A stretch of DNA of 11,509 nt from Candidatus Galloscillospira excrementavium (GTDB lineage Bacteria > Bacillota > Clostridia > Oscillospirales > Oscillospiraceae), in NCBI GenBank assembly GCA_018711785.1, contig DVHW01000101.1, positions 1 through 11,509 on the forward strand, in the 5' to 3' direction. Below the pieces are notes generated by a model. It worked only from the letters and a program-made list of their open reading frames with translations. It searched no databases and was not told where the DNA came from. The position numbers were made by a program, and so were the translations under genes. How positions within the stretch are numbered: position 1 is the stretch's first letter; each line of letters begins with the position of its first letter. Shown one piece after another: positions 1 through 7,477 of the stretch.

Positions 1-1146
<1,146 letters not shown>

Positions 1147-1200
1147 GTCGCTAGTTACCTCCGTAATCTGGTCTCTTCTCGCGCCGGGGAGCCGGGCGGA

Positions 1201-1240
1201 ACAAAAAACGCCCCGCCCCCGGTCGCCCAGGGGCGAAGCG
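1201..1240 (-). terminator. T-box regulated intrinsic terminator before alaS
   Basis: On the minus strand CGCTTCGCCCC (1240-1230) can pair with GGGGCGGGGCG (1219-1209): 11 pairs including two G-U, with a 10-nt loop, followed by TTTTTT at 1208-1203. It should form when tRNA-Ala is charged, and be replaced by the antiterminator involving 1247-1261 when uncharged tRNA binds. It may also stop any read-through from the acyltransferase gene upstream. Confidence 0.88.
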
Positions 1241-1443
1241 TCAGCTCCGCGGTACCACCCTGATTGTCCCGGCGCGGCCGCGCCGGGCATCTCATTGCGC
1301 CCGTAACGGGGGCAGCCGTCCCGGTCATCCCGGGCCGCTCGGGAGTGGCGCGGGGCCCCGTGTCGCCGAGGGCTCTCACTCTCCCCTCTCGCTTTCCGGC
1401 GGCGTGGGCCTCTTGGCTCCGTCATGGCGTTTTTTCATACAGC
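1201..1443 (-). ncRNA. T-box riboswitch (alanine) in the alaS leader
   Basis: Leader RNA that binds uncharged tRNA-Ala and lets transcription continue into alaS. The T-box core AGGGTGGTACCGCGG is read on the minus strand at 1261-1247. Its UGGU bulge is complementary to the ACCA end expected for tRNA-Ala. Upstream, AAGCGAGAGGGGAGAGTGAG resembles the conserved Stem I distal region. A GCC triplet at 1349-1347, followed by ACTCCCGAGC, fits the specifier position and codes for alanine. A 20-nt palindrome at 1268-1287 could be the Stem III region. The leader ends in an intrinsic terminator (1201-1240) directly after the T-box core, as the mechanism needs. The T-box call is firm; the exact specifier triplet is inferred from position and was not folded. 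Confidence 0.93.
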
Positions 1444-1449
1444 GTTAAC

Positions 1450-1477
1450 ATTGTATCACGAAAACTGGCTTTGTCAA
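1450..1477 (-). promoter_or_regulatory. Sigma-A type promoter of the alaS T-box transcript
   Basis: On the minus strand TTGACA (1477-1472) and TACAAT (1455-1450) are separated by 16 bp, placing the start near 1443. The -35 box contains the TGA stop codon of the acyltransferase gene (1476-1474), so the two genes are packed with no space between them. This is a sequence match only. Confidence 0.85.
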
Positions 1478-2577
1478 TCGCTTTTCCGCCCTTTTCCCAG
1501 GGAAAAGAGGTTGCTGTTTTGGCAGGCCGCCCGGAAGCGCCGCCCGGTGGCAACAAAGCACAGCCCGGGGACGCTCCCCACCAGCACCGACCCGGCCAGG
1601 CACCCGGCCAGGGCCAGCAGAAAGGTGATTGCCTGTCCCCCCACGCCGCCGGCCAGGGGGCCCAGCAGCCCCTCCACCAGAGCCAGGGCCATGGGGTGGG
1701 ACAGATAGACCCCGAAGGCGTTCTCCGAGAGGAAGGCGAGCCCCCTCCCGCTCTCCCGGCCCCGGCCATACCGGAGGAAGAGCAGGAAAAGGGCGGCGGC
1801 GAGCAGGGCGGTAAAGACGCCCAGGTAGTTCTTGAACCGCTCGTCATAGCTCCCCGCGGTCGCCGAGAGCCTCCAGGTGCCCAGGGCGATGATCGCCCAG
1901 TCGGCCAGGACCACCGCCCACAGCGCCCCGGCGTGGGGCAGCTTCTCCCGCCGGGCCAGCCAGGCCCCCAGGAGGAAGTACCCGGCGTAGCCCCCCACGG
2001 CGCTGACGGTGTAGACCTCGTTGAGCTGGAACCAGGAGTTCCACGGCGCGGGGACGAAGCGGTACAGGGTGCCGAAGCCCACGGTCACCACCAGCCACAG
2101 CCCCAGCAGGTAGCGCCACTGGCTCTCGGTCAGGTGGTCGCAGAGCACCTTCAGCGCCGGGGAGAGGAGGTAGAGGGGGATGAGGGCGTAGAGGAACCAG
2201 TAAGGGGTGATGACGCTCATGCTGGGCAGCCACCGGAGGGCATCCAGGGCGGTCTGGGCCCCGTCCCGCCACCAGAGGCAGACCAGGGCCACCGCCGACC
2301 AGGCCAGCAGGGGCACTGCCACCCGGGGAAGGCGGCGGCGCAGGACATACCCCGGCCGCTCCGTGCTCCCGCTGGAGAGCAGCAGGGCCCCGGAGAGCAT
2401 AAAAAACAGGGGCACCGCCGCCGAGGCCAGGGCGCTGATCGTGTTGGACACGTGCCACAGGGCGGCGTCCTCCCCCTGGCGCAGGGCGTCCGCCGCCGCG
2501 TGGAGGTACACCACCGCCGCCATGGAGCAAAGACGCAGCAGGTCGTACCCCCTGTGCCGGACATGGGTCTGGTTCAA
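1474..2577 (-). CDS. Acyltransferase family 3 integral membrane protein
   Basis: Multi-pass membrane protein of the Acyltransferase_3 family (the OatA/WecH/exopolysaccharide O-acyltransferase group), which moves acyl groups, usually acetyl, from the cytosol onto cell-surface or secreted sugars. The substrate cannot be told from sequence. Family signs are the N-terminal RGYDLLRLCSMAAVVYLHA with its conserved His (residue 26 from the chosen start), AVPLFFMLSGALLL, and the late helix with FLSENAFGVYLSHPMALAL. About ten hydrophobic segments fill the protein. It lacks the extracellular SGNH domain of OatA. I chose the TTG at 2577-2575 (367 aa): AAGGAG lies 12 nt upstream and family homology begins just after. 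The frame stays open to an ATG at 2814, but those 79 extra codons are translated stem-loop cluster and look unlike protein. The ATG at 2685 is a less likely alternative. The gene lies between a tRNA-modification gene and alaS with no functional link visible. Confidence 0.85.
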   Translation of the reverse strand: MNQTHVRHRGYDLLRLCSMAAVVYLHAAADALRQGEDAALWHVSNTISALASAAVPLFFMLSGALLLSSGSTERPGYVLRRRLPRVAVPLLAWSAVALVCLWWRDGAQTALDALRWLPSMSVITPYWFLYALIPLYLLSPALKVLCDHLTESQWRYLLGLWLVVTVGFGTLYRFVPAPWNSWFQLNEVYTVSAVGGYAGYFLLGAWLARREKLPHAGALWAVVLADWAIIALGTWRLSATAGSYDERFKNYLGVFTALLAAALFLLFLRYGRGRESGRGLAFLSENAFGVYLSHPMALALVEGLLGPLAGGVGGQAITFLLALAGCLAGSVLVGSVPGLCFVATGRRFRAACQNSNLFSLGKGRKSD

Positions 2578-2589
2578 AACGGGGTCACG

Positions 2590-2595
2590 CTCCTT
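2590..2595 (-). promoter_or_regulatory. Ribosome binding site supporting the TTG start of the acyltransferase
   Basis: AAGGAG on the minus strand lies 12 nt before TTG (2577-2575). The spacing is somewhat long, but this is the only good site close to the point where family homology begins, and no in-frame ATG lies nearby. Confidence 0.5.
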
Positions 2596-2634
2596 CTGCG
2601 TCAGTAAACGATATCTTATCAAAACCTCGTAGAG

Positions 2635-2805
2635 TTCGCGCCCGCAGGCGCGAAAAAAGTGAAAATCAGTTTTTTGCCGCGACATGCGCGTGGCGAAAAA
2701 CACTTCTCGGCGGGCAAGTGTGAGTTTTGCCCGTCCCCCGCAAGGGCAAAATCTTGCGCGCAGACCGCCGCAACTCTCTCGAAAAAGTGTCTTGCACTTT
2801 TTCGA
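2635..2805. repeat. Cluster of four stem-loops between the U32 gene and the acyltransferase
   Basis: Four inverted repeats sit within 171 bp. They are 2635-2654 (8-bp stem TTCGCGCC, CGCA loop), 2670-2700 (12-bp stem with two G-U pairs, 7-nt loop), 2725-2751 (8-bp stem TTTTGCCC, 11-nt loop) and 2779-2805 (11-bp perfect stem TCGAAAAAGTG, 5-nt loop). The motif CGAAAAA followed by GTG or CAC recurs at about 2651, 2694 and 2780. The base composition (A/T runs beside GC blocks) differs from the coding DNA on both sides. The last hairpin begins 5 nt after the U32 stop codon and may end that transcript. The arrangement resembles BIME-like intergenic repeats; whether copies exist elsewhere cannot be seen in this window. 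Confidence 0.7.
2779..2805 (-). terminator. Possible terminator hairpin after the U32 gene
   Basis: A perfect 11-bp stem, TCGAAAAAGTG with its complement and a 5-nt loop, begins 5 nt past the TGA at 2813-2811. A T5 run lies inside the 3' arm of the stem, not after it, so this is not a textbook intrinsic terminator. It could act in both directions or simply protect the 3' end. Confidence 0.45.
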
Positions 2806-2810
2806 CAATC

Positions 2811-4034
2811 TCATGTTGCCGGCCCCCGCCGCAGCAGGGACAGGGGCGGCACCGCCCGGGGCAGGGTCAGTCGCACCTTCATCTGGGGGGTACGGGCCTC
2901 AGCGATGGACAGGCCGTCGCTGTCGGCCATCTCCCCCACCGCAAACGCCGTGGGGTCTACGCCGGGCCCCACCAGCTCCAGCTCCTCCCCCCGGGCGAAC
3001 TTGTTGCGCAGGGAGAGCACGGCATTGCCCTGCCCGTCGCAGGACTCCACCACCGCGCACACCTGCCAGTCCCGGACATAGCGGGCGTCCTCGGTGAACT
3101 GGCCGGGCTGGCCGAAGAAAAACCCGGTGGAGTAGTGCCGGTGGCTGACCTTCTCCACCTCGTCCCGCCACACCGGGTCCAGGGGCTCCCCGGCCAGGGC
3201 GGCGTCCACCGCGTGGCGGTAGGCCCCGGTGATGACGGCGGCGTAGTAGGCGCTCTTGGCCCGGCCCTCGATCTTCAGGGAGTCCACCCCGGCGTCGAGC
3301 AGCTCCGGGATGTGGTCGATCATACACATGTCCCGGGAGTTCATGATATAGGTGCCCCGCTCGTCCTCAAAGACCGGGAAATACTCCCCCGGCCGCTTCT
3401 CCTCCATCAGGGCGTACTTGTACCGGCAGGGCTGGGCGCAGGAGCCCCGGCTGGCGTCCCGCCCGGTCATGTAGTTGGACAGCAGGCACCGGCCCGAATA
3501 GCTCACGCACATGGCCCCGTGGACGAAGCACTCGAGCTCCAGCTCCGGCGGGGTCTTGTCCCGGATGGTCCGCACCTCGTCCAGGCTCAGCTCCCGGGCC
3601 AGGATGACCCGGGAGGCCCCCAGCGCGTACCAGGCCCGGGCAGCGGCGTAGTTGGTCACGCTGGCCTGGGTGGAGATGTGGATCTTCACATCCGGGGCGT
3701 ACTGTTTGGCCAGAGAGAGGACCCCCACGTCGGCCAGGATGACCGCATCCACCCCCACGTCGTTCAGGTAGGCGAGCCACTCGGGCAGGCGGTCCGCCTC
3801 ATCGCTGCGGGGCATAGTGTTGCAGGTGACGTGGACCGCCACGCCGTGGCGGCGGCAGAGCGCCACCGCTTTGGCGAGCCCCTCCGGGGTGAAATTCCCG
3901 GCAAAGGAGCGCATACCGAAGGTCTCCCCCGCCAGGTACACCGCGTCGGCCCCGTAGGCCACCGCCATCTCCAGCCGCTCCATGTCCCCCGCCGGGGCGA
4001 GGAGCTCCAGTTTTCTATTCCCCGCTATTGGCAT
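2811..4034 (-). CDS. trhP: Peptidase U32 family protein, probable tRNA 5-hydroxyuridine synthesis protein TrhP
   Basis: U32-family protein of 407 aa. Members such as E. coli YegQ and B. subtilis YrrN/YrrO (TrhP) act in prephenate-dependent 5-hydroxylation of wobble uridine in tRNA; others were once called collagenases. Visible features are KLELLAPAGDMERLEMAV at the N-terminus, GADAVYLAGETFGMRSFAGNF (residues 28-48), and the U32 signature ECFVHGAMCVSYSGRCLLS (168-186). CAQPCRYKY follows, so Cys176, 183, 199 and 203, with Cys237, are candidate Fe-S ligands. A C-terminal barrel-like domain follows HYSTGFFFGQP. The ATG at 4034-4032 is chosen because AGGAG (4049-4045) is 10 nt upstream and homology starts at once; a longer frame to 4121 lies inside mltG. 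It overlaps mltG by 20 nt, implying coupled translation. In B. subtilis the trhP genes also lie just after mltG, which supports TrhP over other U32 branches. Confidence 0.9.
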   Translation of the reverse strand: MPIAGNRKLELLAPAGDMERLEMAVAYGADAVYLAGETFGMRSFAGNFTPEGLAKAVALCRRHGVAVHVTCNTMPRSDEADRLPEWLAYLNDVGVDAVILADVGVLSLAKQYAPDVKIHISTQASVTNYAAARAWYALGASRVILARELSLDEVRTIRDKTPPELELECFVHGAMCVSYSGRCLLSNYMTGRDASRGSCAQPCRYKYALMEEKRPGEYFPVFEDERGTYIMNSRDMCMIDHIPELLDAGVDSLKIEGRAKSAYYAAVITGAYRHAVDAALAGEPLDPVWRDEVEKVSHRHYSTGFFFGQPGQFTEDARYVRDWQVCAVVESCDGQGNAVLSLRNKFARGEELELVGPGVDPTAFAVGEMADSDGLSIAEARTPQMKVRLTLPRAVPPLSLLRRGPAT

Positions 4035-5250
4035 TCTGGTAGTACTCCTGACTCTGGATGAAGTTCTGCTGCTCCTGATAGGTGCGGAAGAAGTGGTGGT
4101 CTCCGTCGTCGCCCAGGGCATAGAAATACATGTTGCTGTCCTCCGGGTTCATGGCGGCCCGGATAGAGGACTCGCCCGGATTGGCGATGGGTCCGGCGGG
4201 CAGGCCCTCGTAGAGATAGGTGTTGTAGGGGCTGTCGATGGCCAGGTCCTCGGCGGTCAGGAACTCCTTGCGCTCGGGGAGGATATACTGCACGGTGGCG
4301 TCGATCTGGAGCAGGCGGTAGTTGTCGCTGGCCAGCCGGTTCCAGATGACCGCCGAGATGGAGGTCTGGTCGTCGCCGGTGGTCTCCTTCTCAATGAGGG
4401 AGGCCACGATGACCACCTCGTGGATGGTGTGGCCGCTGTCGGCCACCTCCTGGCGCATCTCGTCGGTGAACTTCTGGTCAAAGCGGAGGATCATCTTGTT
4501 GAGGACGTTCACCGGGTCGTCCCCCACATAGAAGGTGTAGGTGTCCGGGAAGAGGTAGCCCTCCAGCCGGCGGTAGTCCCCCAGGGGGATGACGTTCTGG
4601 AGGAAGGAGAACTTGAAGTCGTAGTTGGCCGCGGTGTCCTGGAGCTCCTCCACCGTGCACACGCCGTTCTCCTCCAGGCGTTCAAAGACCTGCATGGCGG
4701 TGTAGCCCTCCGGGATGGTCACGTCCACCGTGGCCCGGGAGGCGCTGGAGGCGCTCATATTGCTGATAATGGCCCGGTAGTCCATGTCGGTGTCCAGGGT
4801 GTAGGTGCCCGGCGCCATCTTCTCGCTCCCCCCGGTGATGGCGGAGAAGAGCTGGAACACCAGGGGGTACTCGATGATGCCCTCCTCCCGGAGCAGCCTG
4901 GCCACCTCGCCCACCTTGGCAATGAGGACGGTCTCGGTATTGCCGTCCTCGTCGGTGACCTCCCGGCTGTTGAACATCTCCTCCGTCAGGGTGATGGTGG
5001 CCTCCAGCGGCTCCTTGTTCAGGGCCAGCACGTCCCCCGCCATGATCCAGGCCACCCCGGCCAGGAGGGCGGAAACGCCGATGACCAGCACCACATAGAG
5101 CAGCGCTCCGCCGACGCCCATGCCGCGGCGCCTGCGCCGGGTACTCTGGCTCTGGCTCCGGCGGGCGCTCTCCCGTCCGGAAGCGCTCCTGGTCCGAGAC
5201 CCATCGGAGGCAGAGGACGGGCGGGTATTTCTTCTTTCTTCCTGAGACAT
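4015..5250 (-). CDS. mltG: Endolytic murein transglycosylase MltG (YceG-like)
   Basis: Membrane-bound lytic transglycosylase that cleaves nascent glycan strands and is thought to end peptidoglycan chain growth. The 411-aa protein has an Arg/Ser-rich cytoplasmic tail (about 1-43), one transmembrane helix (about 46-71), a LysM-like region (VGEVARLLREEGII onward) and the YceG catalytic domain. Landmarks are EGYLFPDTY (230-238), ASLIEKET (283-290) with Glu287 at the position of the catalytic Glu218 of E. coli, and LPAGPIANPGESSIRAAMNP (350-369). The ATG at 5250-5248 has GGAG 8 nt upstream. The C-terminal 20 nt overlap the start of the U32 gene. The basic, serine-rich tail is longer than the E. 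coli one, as is common in Firmicutes. The identification is firm. Confidence 0.96.
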   Translation of the reverse strand: MSQEERRNTRPSSASDGSRTRSASGRESARRSQSQSTRRRRRGMGVGGALLYVVLVIGVSALLAGVAWIMAGDVLALNKEPLEATITLTEEMFNSREVTDEDGNTETVLIAKVGEVARLLREEGIIEYPLVFQLFSAITGGSEKMAPGTYTLDTDMDYRAIISNMSASSASRATVDVTIPEGYTAMQVFERLEENGVCTVEELQDTAANYDFKFSFLQNVIPLGDYRRLEGYLFPDTYTFYVGDDPVNVLNKMILRFDQKFTDEMRQEVADSGHTIHEVVIVASLIEKETTGDDQTSISAVIWNRLASDNYRLLQIDATVQYILPERKEFLTAEDLAIDSPYNTYLYEGLPAGPIANPGESSIRAAMNPEDSNMYFYALGDDGDHHFFRTYQEQQNFIQSQEYYQNANSGE

Positions 5251-5396
5251 GCGTACAACTCCAATCGTTTCCGGTAAAAATCTGGCTCAGCCCCGTCCCC
5301 GGGTCACCACTTCCCCCACCGTGACATAGTATGGGTCGTGAAGGGAGAGGGGGCGAAAAACTCCCGATCTCTTAGAAATTTGTGAGGTGAACATCT
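5251..5396. other. Divergent intergenic region between mltG and the cysteine-rich miniprotein
   Basis: This 146-bp gap must hold the promoters of mltG (minus) and the miniprotein (plus). I see no good sigma-A pair in either direction. At 5324-5332 there is CATAGTATG, a palindrome resembling the CATA-type -10 boxes of the sporulation factors SigE/SigK on both strands; ACC at 5306-5308, 16 bp upstream of it, could serve as a SigK-like -35 for the plus strand. GGGAG and CTCCC at about 5344 and 5371 could form a weak stem in the miniprotein leader. The promoter assignment is speculative. Confidence 0.35.
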
Positions 5397-5555
5397 ATGT
5401 GCTGTGGTAACAATGGCTGGGGCGGCAGCAGCTGCCTGTGGATCATCCTGATCATCATCCTCCTGTGCTGCTGCTGCGGCGGCAGCGGCTTCAGCGGCAA
5501 CGGCTGTGGCTGCGGCTGCAACAACAACTGCAACGACGGCTGCGGCTGCTGCTGA
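5397..5555 (+). CDS. Small cysteine/glycine-rich single-pass membrane protein (52 aa)
   Basis: Predicted 52-residue protein beginning MCCGNNGWGGSSC. A hydrophobic stretch LWIILIIILL (about residues 14-23) follows, then CCCC and a C-terminal tail of alternating Gly, Cys and Asn ending GCGCC. It has 16 cysteines, about 30% of residues. The hydrophobic stretch is short for a membrane helix unless flanking residues join it. The start is supported by GAGGTGA (5383-5389) at good spacing, and the gene is followed by a GC-rich hairpin at 5582-5599. Similar tiny Clostridia proteins are, as I recall, sometimes auto-named chorion-class high-cysteine protein after composition alone; the function is unknown. 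Metal binding, redox buffering or a spore or envelope role are guesses. It is the only plus-strand gene in the first 8.5 kb, divergent from mltG and convergent with the folate gene. Confidence 0.8.
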   Translation: MCCGNNGWGGSSCLWIILIIILLCCCCGGSGFSGNGCGCGCNNNCNDGCGCC

Positions 5556-5581
5556 GTCCTCCGCTGCCTGACGCTGTGAGG

Positions 5582-5602
5582 CGGGCCCATCCGGGCCCGT
5601 TT
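5582..5602 (+). terminator. Probable terminator after the cysteine-rich miniprotein
   Basis: CGGGCCC (5582-5588), ATCC loop, GGGCCCG (5593-5599), then TTT at 5600-5602. The stem is perfect but the T run is short. It lies 26 nt after the miniprotein stop and touches the stop codon of the convergent cyclo-ligase gene, so it may separate the two transcripts. Confidence 0.6.
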
Positions 5603-6189
5603 CACCTGCCGCCGGGTGGGACAGGCCGCAGGGTCTCCTCCTCGGTGAGGACCAGGTCCACCGGGCGGTCGTGCTCCTCCCGGGGCAGCTGCTCCCGAAG
5701 GAATTCTGCCCGGCACAGCCCCGCCGCAGTCCCCGAAAAGGCGGCCAGGTAGCGGTCATAGTACCCCCCGCCCTGACCCAGGCGAAATCCGGCGCGGTCA
5801 TAGCACAGCGCCGGGACCAGGACGAGGTCCACCTCCCCCGGCAAGAGAAGGGGGCAGTCCTCCCCCGGCTCATCCATCCCATAGGGGTGGCGCATCAAGG
5901 TGCTGTCCATTTCAATACGCCGGACCTCCAGGGTGTGTCCCGGCCGGCACCGGGGCAGGGCGACCCGTTTTCCCTCCGCCAGGAGGGCGGCGATGAGCGC
6001 CCGGGTGTCGGGCTCCGCCCCCATGCCGTGAAAGAGGAGCACGGTCTCCGCCCCCGCCAGCTCCGGCAGGGCCAGAAAGCGGGCAAAGAGGGCCCGGTCG
6101 CTCTCCCGGCGGCGCTGGGCCGTCCAGGACTGCTGGGCCGCCCGAATGGCCCGGCGGAGGGCCGCCTTCTCAGCAGCGGTAGTGGACAC
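5602..6189 (-). CDS. 5-formyltetrahydrofolate cyclo-ligase
   Basis: Cytosolic enzyme of about 195 aa that converts 5-formyl-THF to 5,10-methenyl-THF with ATP, returning the storage or inhibitory folate to the one-carbon pool. The signature GQGGGYYDRYL (138-148), preceded by DLVLVPALCYDRAGFRL, is the family's phosphate/folate-binding loop. The N-terminal KAALRRAIRAAQQSW matches the basic ATP-binding helix, and LFHGMGAEPDTRALIAALL the central region. The start is GTG at 6189-6187, inside the end of the DJ-1 gene (20-nt overlap). Its own Shine-Dalgarno is weak or badly spaced, so it probably depends on coupled translation. The length is normal for the family. Known family names are MTHFS, fau/ygfA and yqgN; I give no symbol because usage varies. 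Confidence 0.95.
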   Translation of the reverse strand: MSTTAAEKAALRRAIRAAQQSWTAQRRRESDRALFARFLALPELAGAETVLLFHGMGAEPDTRALIAALLAEGKRVALPRCRPGHTLEVRRIEMDSTLMRHPYGMDEPGEDCPLLLPGEVDLVLVPALCYDRAGFRLGQGGGYYDRYLAAFSGTAAGLCRAEFLREQLPREEHDRPVDLVLTEEETLRPVPPGGR

Positions 6190-6715
6190 TCTCCCGGACC
6201 TGCTCGGCCGCGGCCGGGCCCCGCAGGGTCTCCACCAGCTTCAGCCCGAAGTCAAAGGCGGAGCCGGCGGCCTCGGCGGTGATGATATGGCCGTCCACCA
6301 CCACGTTTTTCCCCTTCTGCACCACGGCAGAGCCCATCTCATCCTCCATGCCGGGGTAGCACACCGCCTTGCGCCGGTCCAGGAACCCCTGGTGGGCCAG
6401 GATGGTGGGGGCGGCGCAGATGGCCGCCAGATAGATTCCCCGGTCATAGGAGCGCTGAATGAGGGCCAGGGCGAACAGGTTCATCTGGATGGACTCCACG
6501 CCCCCCAGCCCGCCGGGCAGGACCAGCATCTCCATCCCCTCCAGGTCCACCTCCTCCAGCGTCCGGTCGGCCTGTACAGTGATGCCGTGGCTGCCGGTGA
6601 CCATCTGGTCCTCCAGCCCTACCAAGGCGGTCTCCACGCCGGCGCGGCGCAGCAGGTCGGCGGGCACCAGGGCCTCTGCCTCCTCAAATCCCTCTCCCAG
6701 CAAGATATAAACCAT
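6170..6715 (-). CDS. DJ-1/PfpI family protein
   Basis: Class I glutamine-amidotransferase-like fold, 181 aa, closest in pattern to the DJ-1 branch. Family members act as glyoxalase/deglycase-type carbonyl detoxifiers, redox sensors or chaperones; the reaction here cannot be fixed from sequence. Key residues are visible: Glu14 in GEGFEEAEALVPADLLRRAG aligns with Glu18 of human DJ-1, and Cys100 in AAICAAPTILAHQGFL is the nucleophile-elbow cysteine (Cys106 in DJ-1). LPGGLGG (66-72) and CYPGME (119-124) are also typical. The ATG at 6715-6713 has GGGAGGG 8 nt upstream. It lies 75 nt after tmk and overlaps the cyclo-ligase by 20 nt, so the three genes may form one transcription unit with a nucleotide and folate theme. 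Confidence 0.93.
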   Translation of the reverse strand: MVYILLGEGFEEAEALVPADLLRRAGVETALVGLEDQMVTGSHGITVQADRTLEEVDLEGMEMLVLPGGLGGVESIQMNLFALALIQRSYDRGIYLAAICAAPTILAHQGFLDRRKAVCYPGMEDEMGSAVVQKGKNVVVDGHIITAEAAGSAFDFGLKLVETLRGPAAAEQVRESVHYRC

Positions 6716-6755
6716 ATGGGGGACCCTCCCTTGTTCTTGTTTGACCTTATTGTTC

Positions 6756-6772
6756 CGGCCGCGGGGCGGCCG
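6756..6772. repeat. GC-rich hairpin in the gap between tmk and the DJ-1 gene
   Basis: CGGCCGC (6756-6762), GGG loop, GCGGCCG (6766-6772): a perfect 7-bp stem in the 75-nt gap. No T run follows on the minus strand, so it does not look like an intrinsic terminator. It may be a processing or stability hairpin. Confidence 0.5.
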
Positions 6773-6790
6773 CAGGTTTCCCTTCCGGGC

Positions 6791-7465
6791 TCAGAGCAGC
6801 CCGCTCTCCTCCACCAGGGACCAGATCTCCCGGTGGATCTCCTCAATGTCCCGCACCTTGCCGTCCCCGTCCACACAGGACACCCGGCGCCAGCCGTCAT
6901 ACCCGGCGGCCGCCAGGGCGGCGGCGCGGCACTTGCGCAGATAGCCGGTATCCACCTCGTGGATGTCCGCGGAGGTGTGGGTGGCCGCCTCCCGGGCGCG
7001 GAGCATCTCCACCGCCCGGTCGGTGGGCATGTCCAGGTAGACCACCAGGTCGGGCCTGGGCAGGCCCAGCTTGCCGTACTCAAAGTCGAACAGCCACTGG
7101 AAAAAGCCGTTCCACTCCCCCTCGGGCAGCTTGCAGGCCTGGTGCACCGCATTGGAGGTGGTGTACCGGTCGGAGAGCACCAGCCCGCCGCCCTGGTACC
7201 ACTCCCCCCAGGCCTTCCTCCAGGAGGCGTACCGGTCCACCGCGTAGAAGGTGGAGGCGGCGTAGGCGTTCACATCGTCAGGATGGGAGCCGAACTCCCC
7301 GTTCAGGTACATCCGCAGCAGGGCGGAAGAGGGCTCCTGGTACTGGGGAAAGACCAGGCGGCGGAAGGGCCGCCCCTCCTCCTCCAGGTGCCGGCACAGC
7401 CGGGCGAACTGGGTGGACTTGCCCGAGCCGTCGGTGCCCTCGAATACGATCAGCTTTCCGTTCAT
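6791..7465 (-). CDS. tmk: Thymidylate kinase (dTMP kinase)
   Basis: Cytosolic kinase converting dTMP to dTDP with ATP. The 224-aa protein begins MNGKLIVFEGTDGSGKSTQ with a P-loop (GTDGSGKST, residues 10-18). VFPQYQEPSSALLRMYLNGE (38-57) fits the region before the dTMP site, SDRYTTSNAVHQ (98-109) holds the DR(Y/H) motif, and VYLDMPTDRAVEMLRAR (142-158) is the strand before the LID. It is slightly longer than the usual 205-215 aa. The ATG at 7465-7463 is chosen over one 8 codons upstream because GGGAGGAG (7478-7471) lies 6 nt before it and the family's first strand starts right after. The leader has a strong stem-loop ending at the ribosome binding site (7478-7502). Confidence 0.95.
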   Translation of the reverse strand: MNGKLIVFEGTDGSGKSTQFARLCRHLEEEGRPFRRLVFPQYQEPSSALLRMYLNGEFGSHPDDVNAYAASTFYAVDRYASWRKAWGEWYQGGGLVLSDRYTTSNAVHQACKLPEGEWNGFFQWLFDFEYGKLGLPRPDLVVYLDMPTDRAVEMLRAREAATHTSADIHEVDTGYLRKCRAAALAAAGYDGWRRVSCVDGDGKVRDIEEIHREIWSLVEESGLL

Positions 7466-7477
7466 TGTGCGCTCCTC

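Noticed and set aside
1491..1507. The palindrome CTTTTCCCAGGGAAAAG at the end of the acyltransferase as its terminator
   Set aside because: The arms leave only one to a few loop bases, it lies inside the coding end, and no T run follows on the minus strand.
2578..2814. An N-terminal extension of the acyltransferase up to the ATG at 2814
   Set aside because: The extra 79 residues are translated stem-loop sequence (Arg/Cys/Phe-rich), and family homology begins only after the TTG at 2577.
5438..5752. A longer plus-strand frame (104 codons) overlapping the miniprotein
   Set aside because: It is out of frame with the well-supported 5397-5555 gene, has no good ribosome site, and is Arg/Leu/Gln low-complexity; the CTG/GGC richness explains it.
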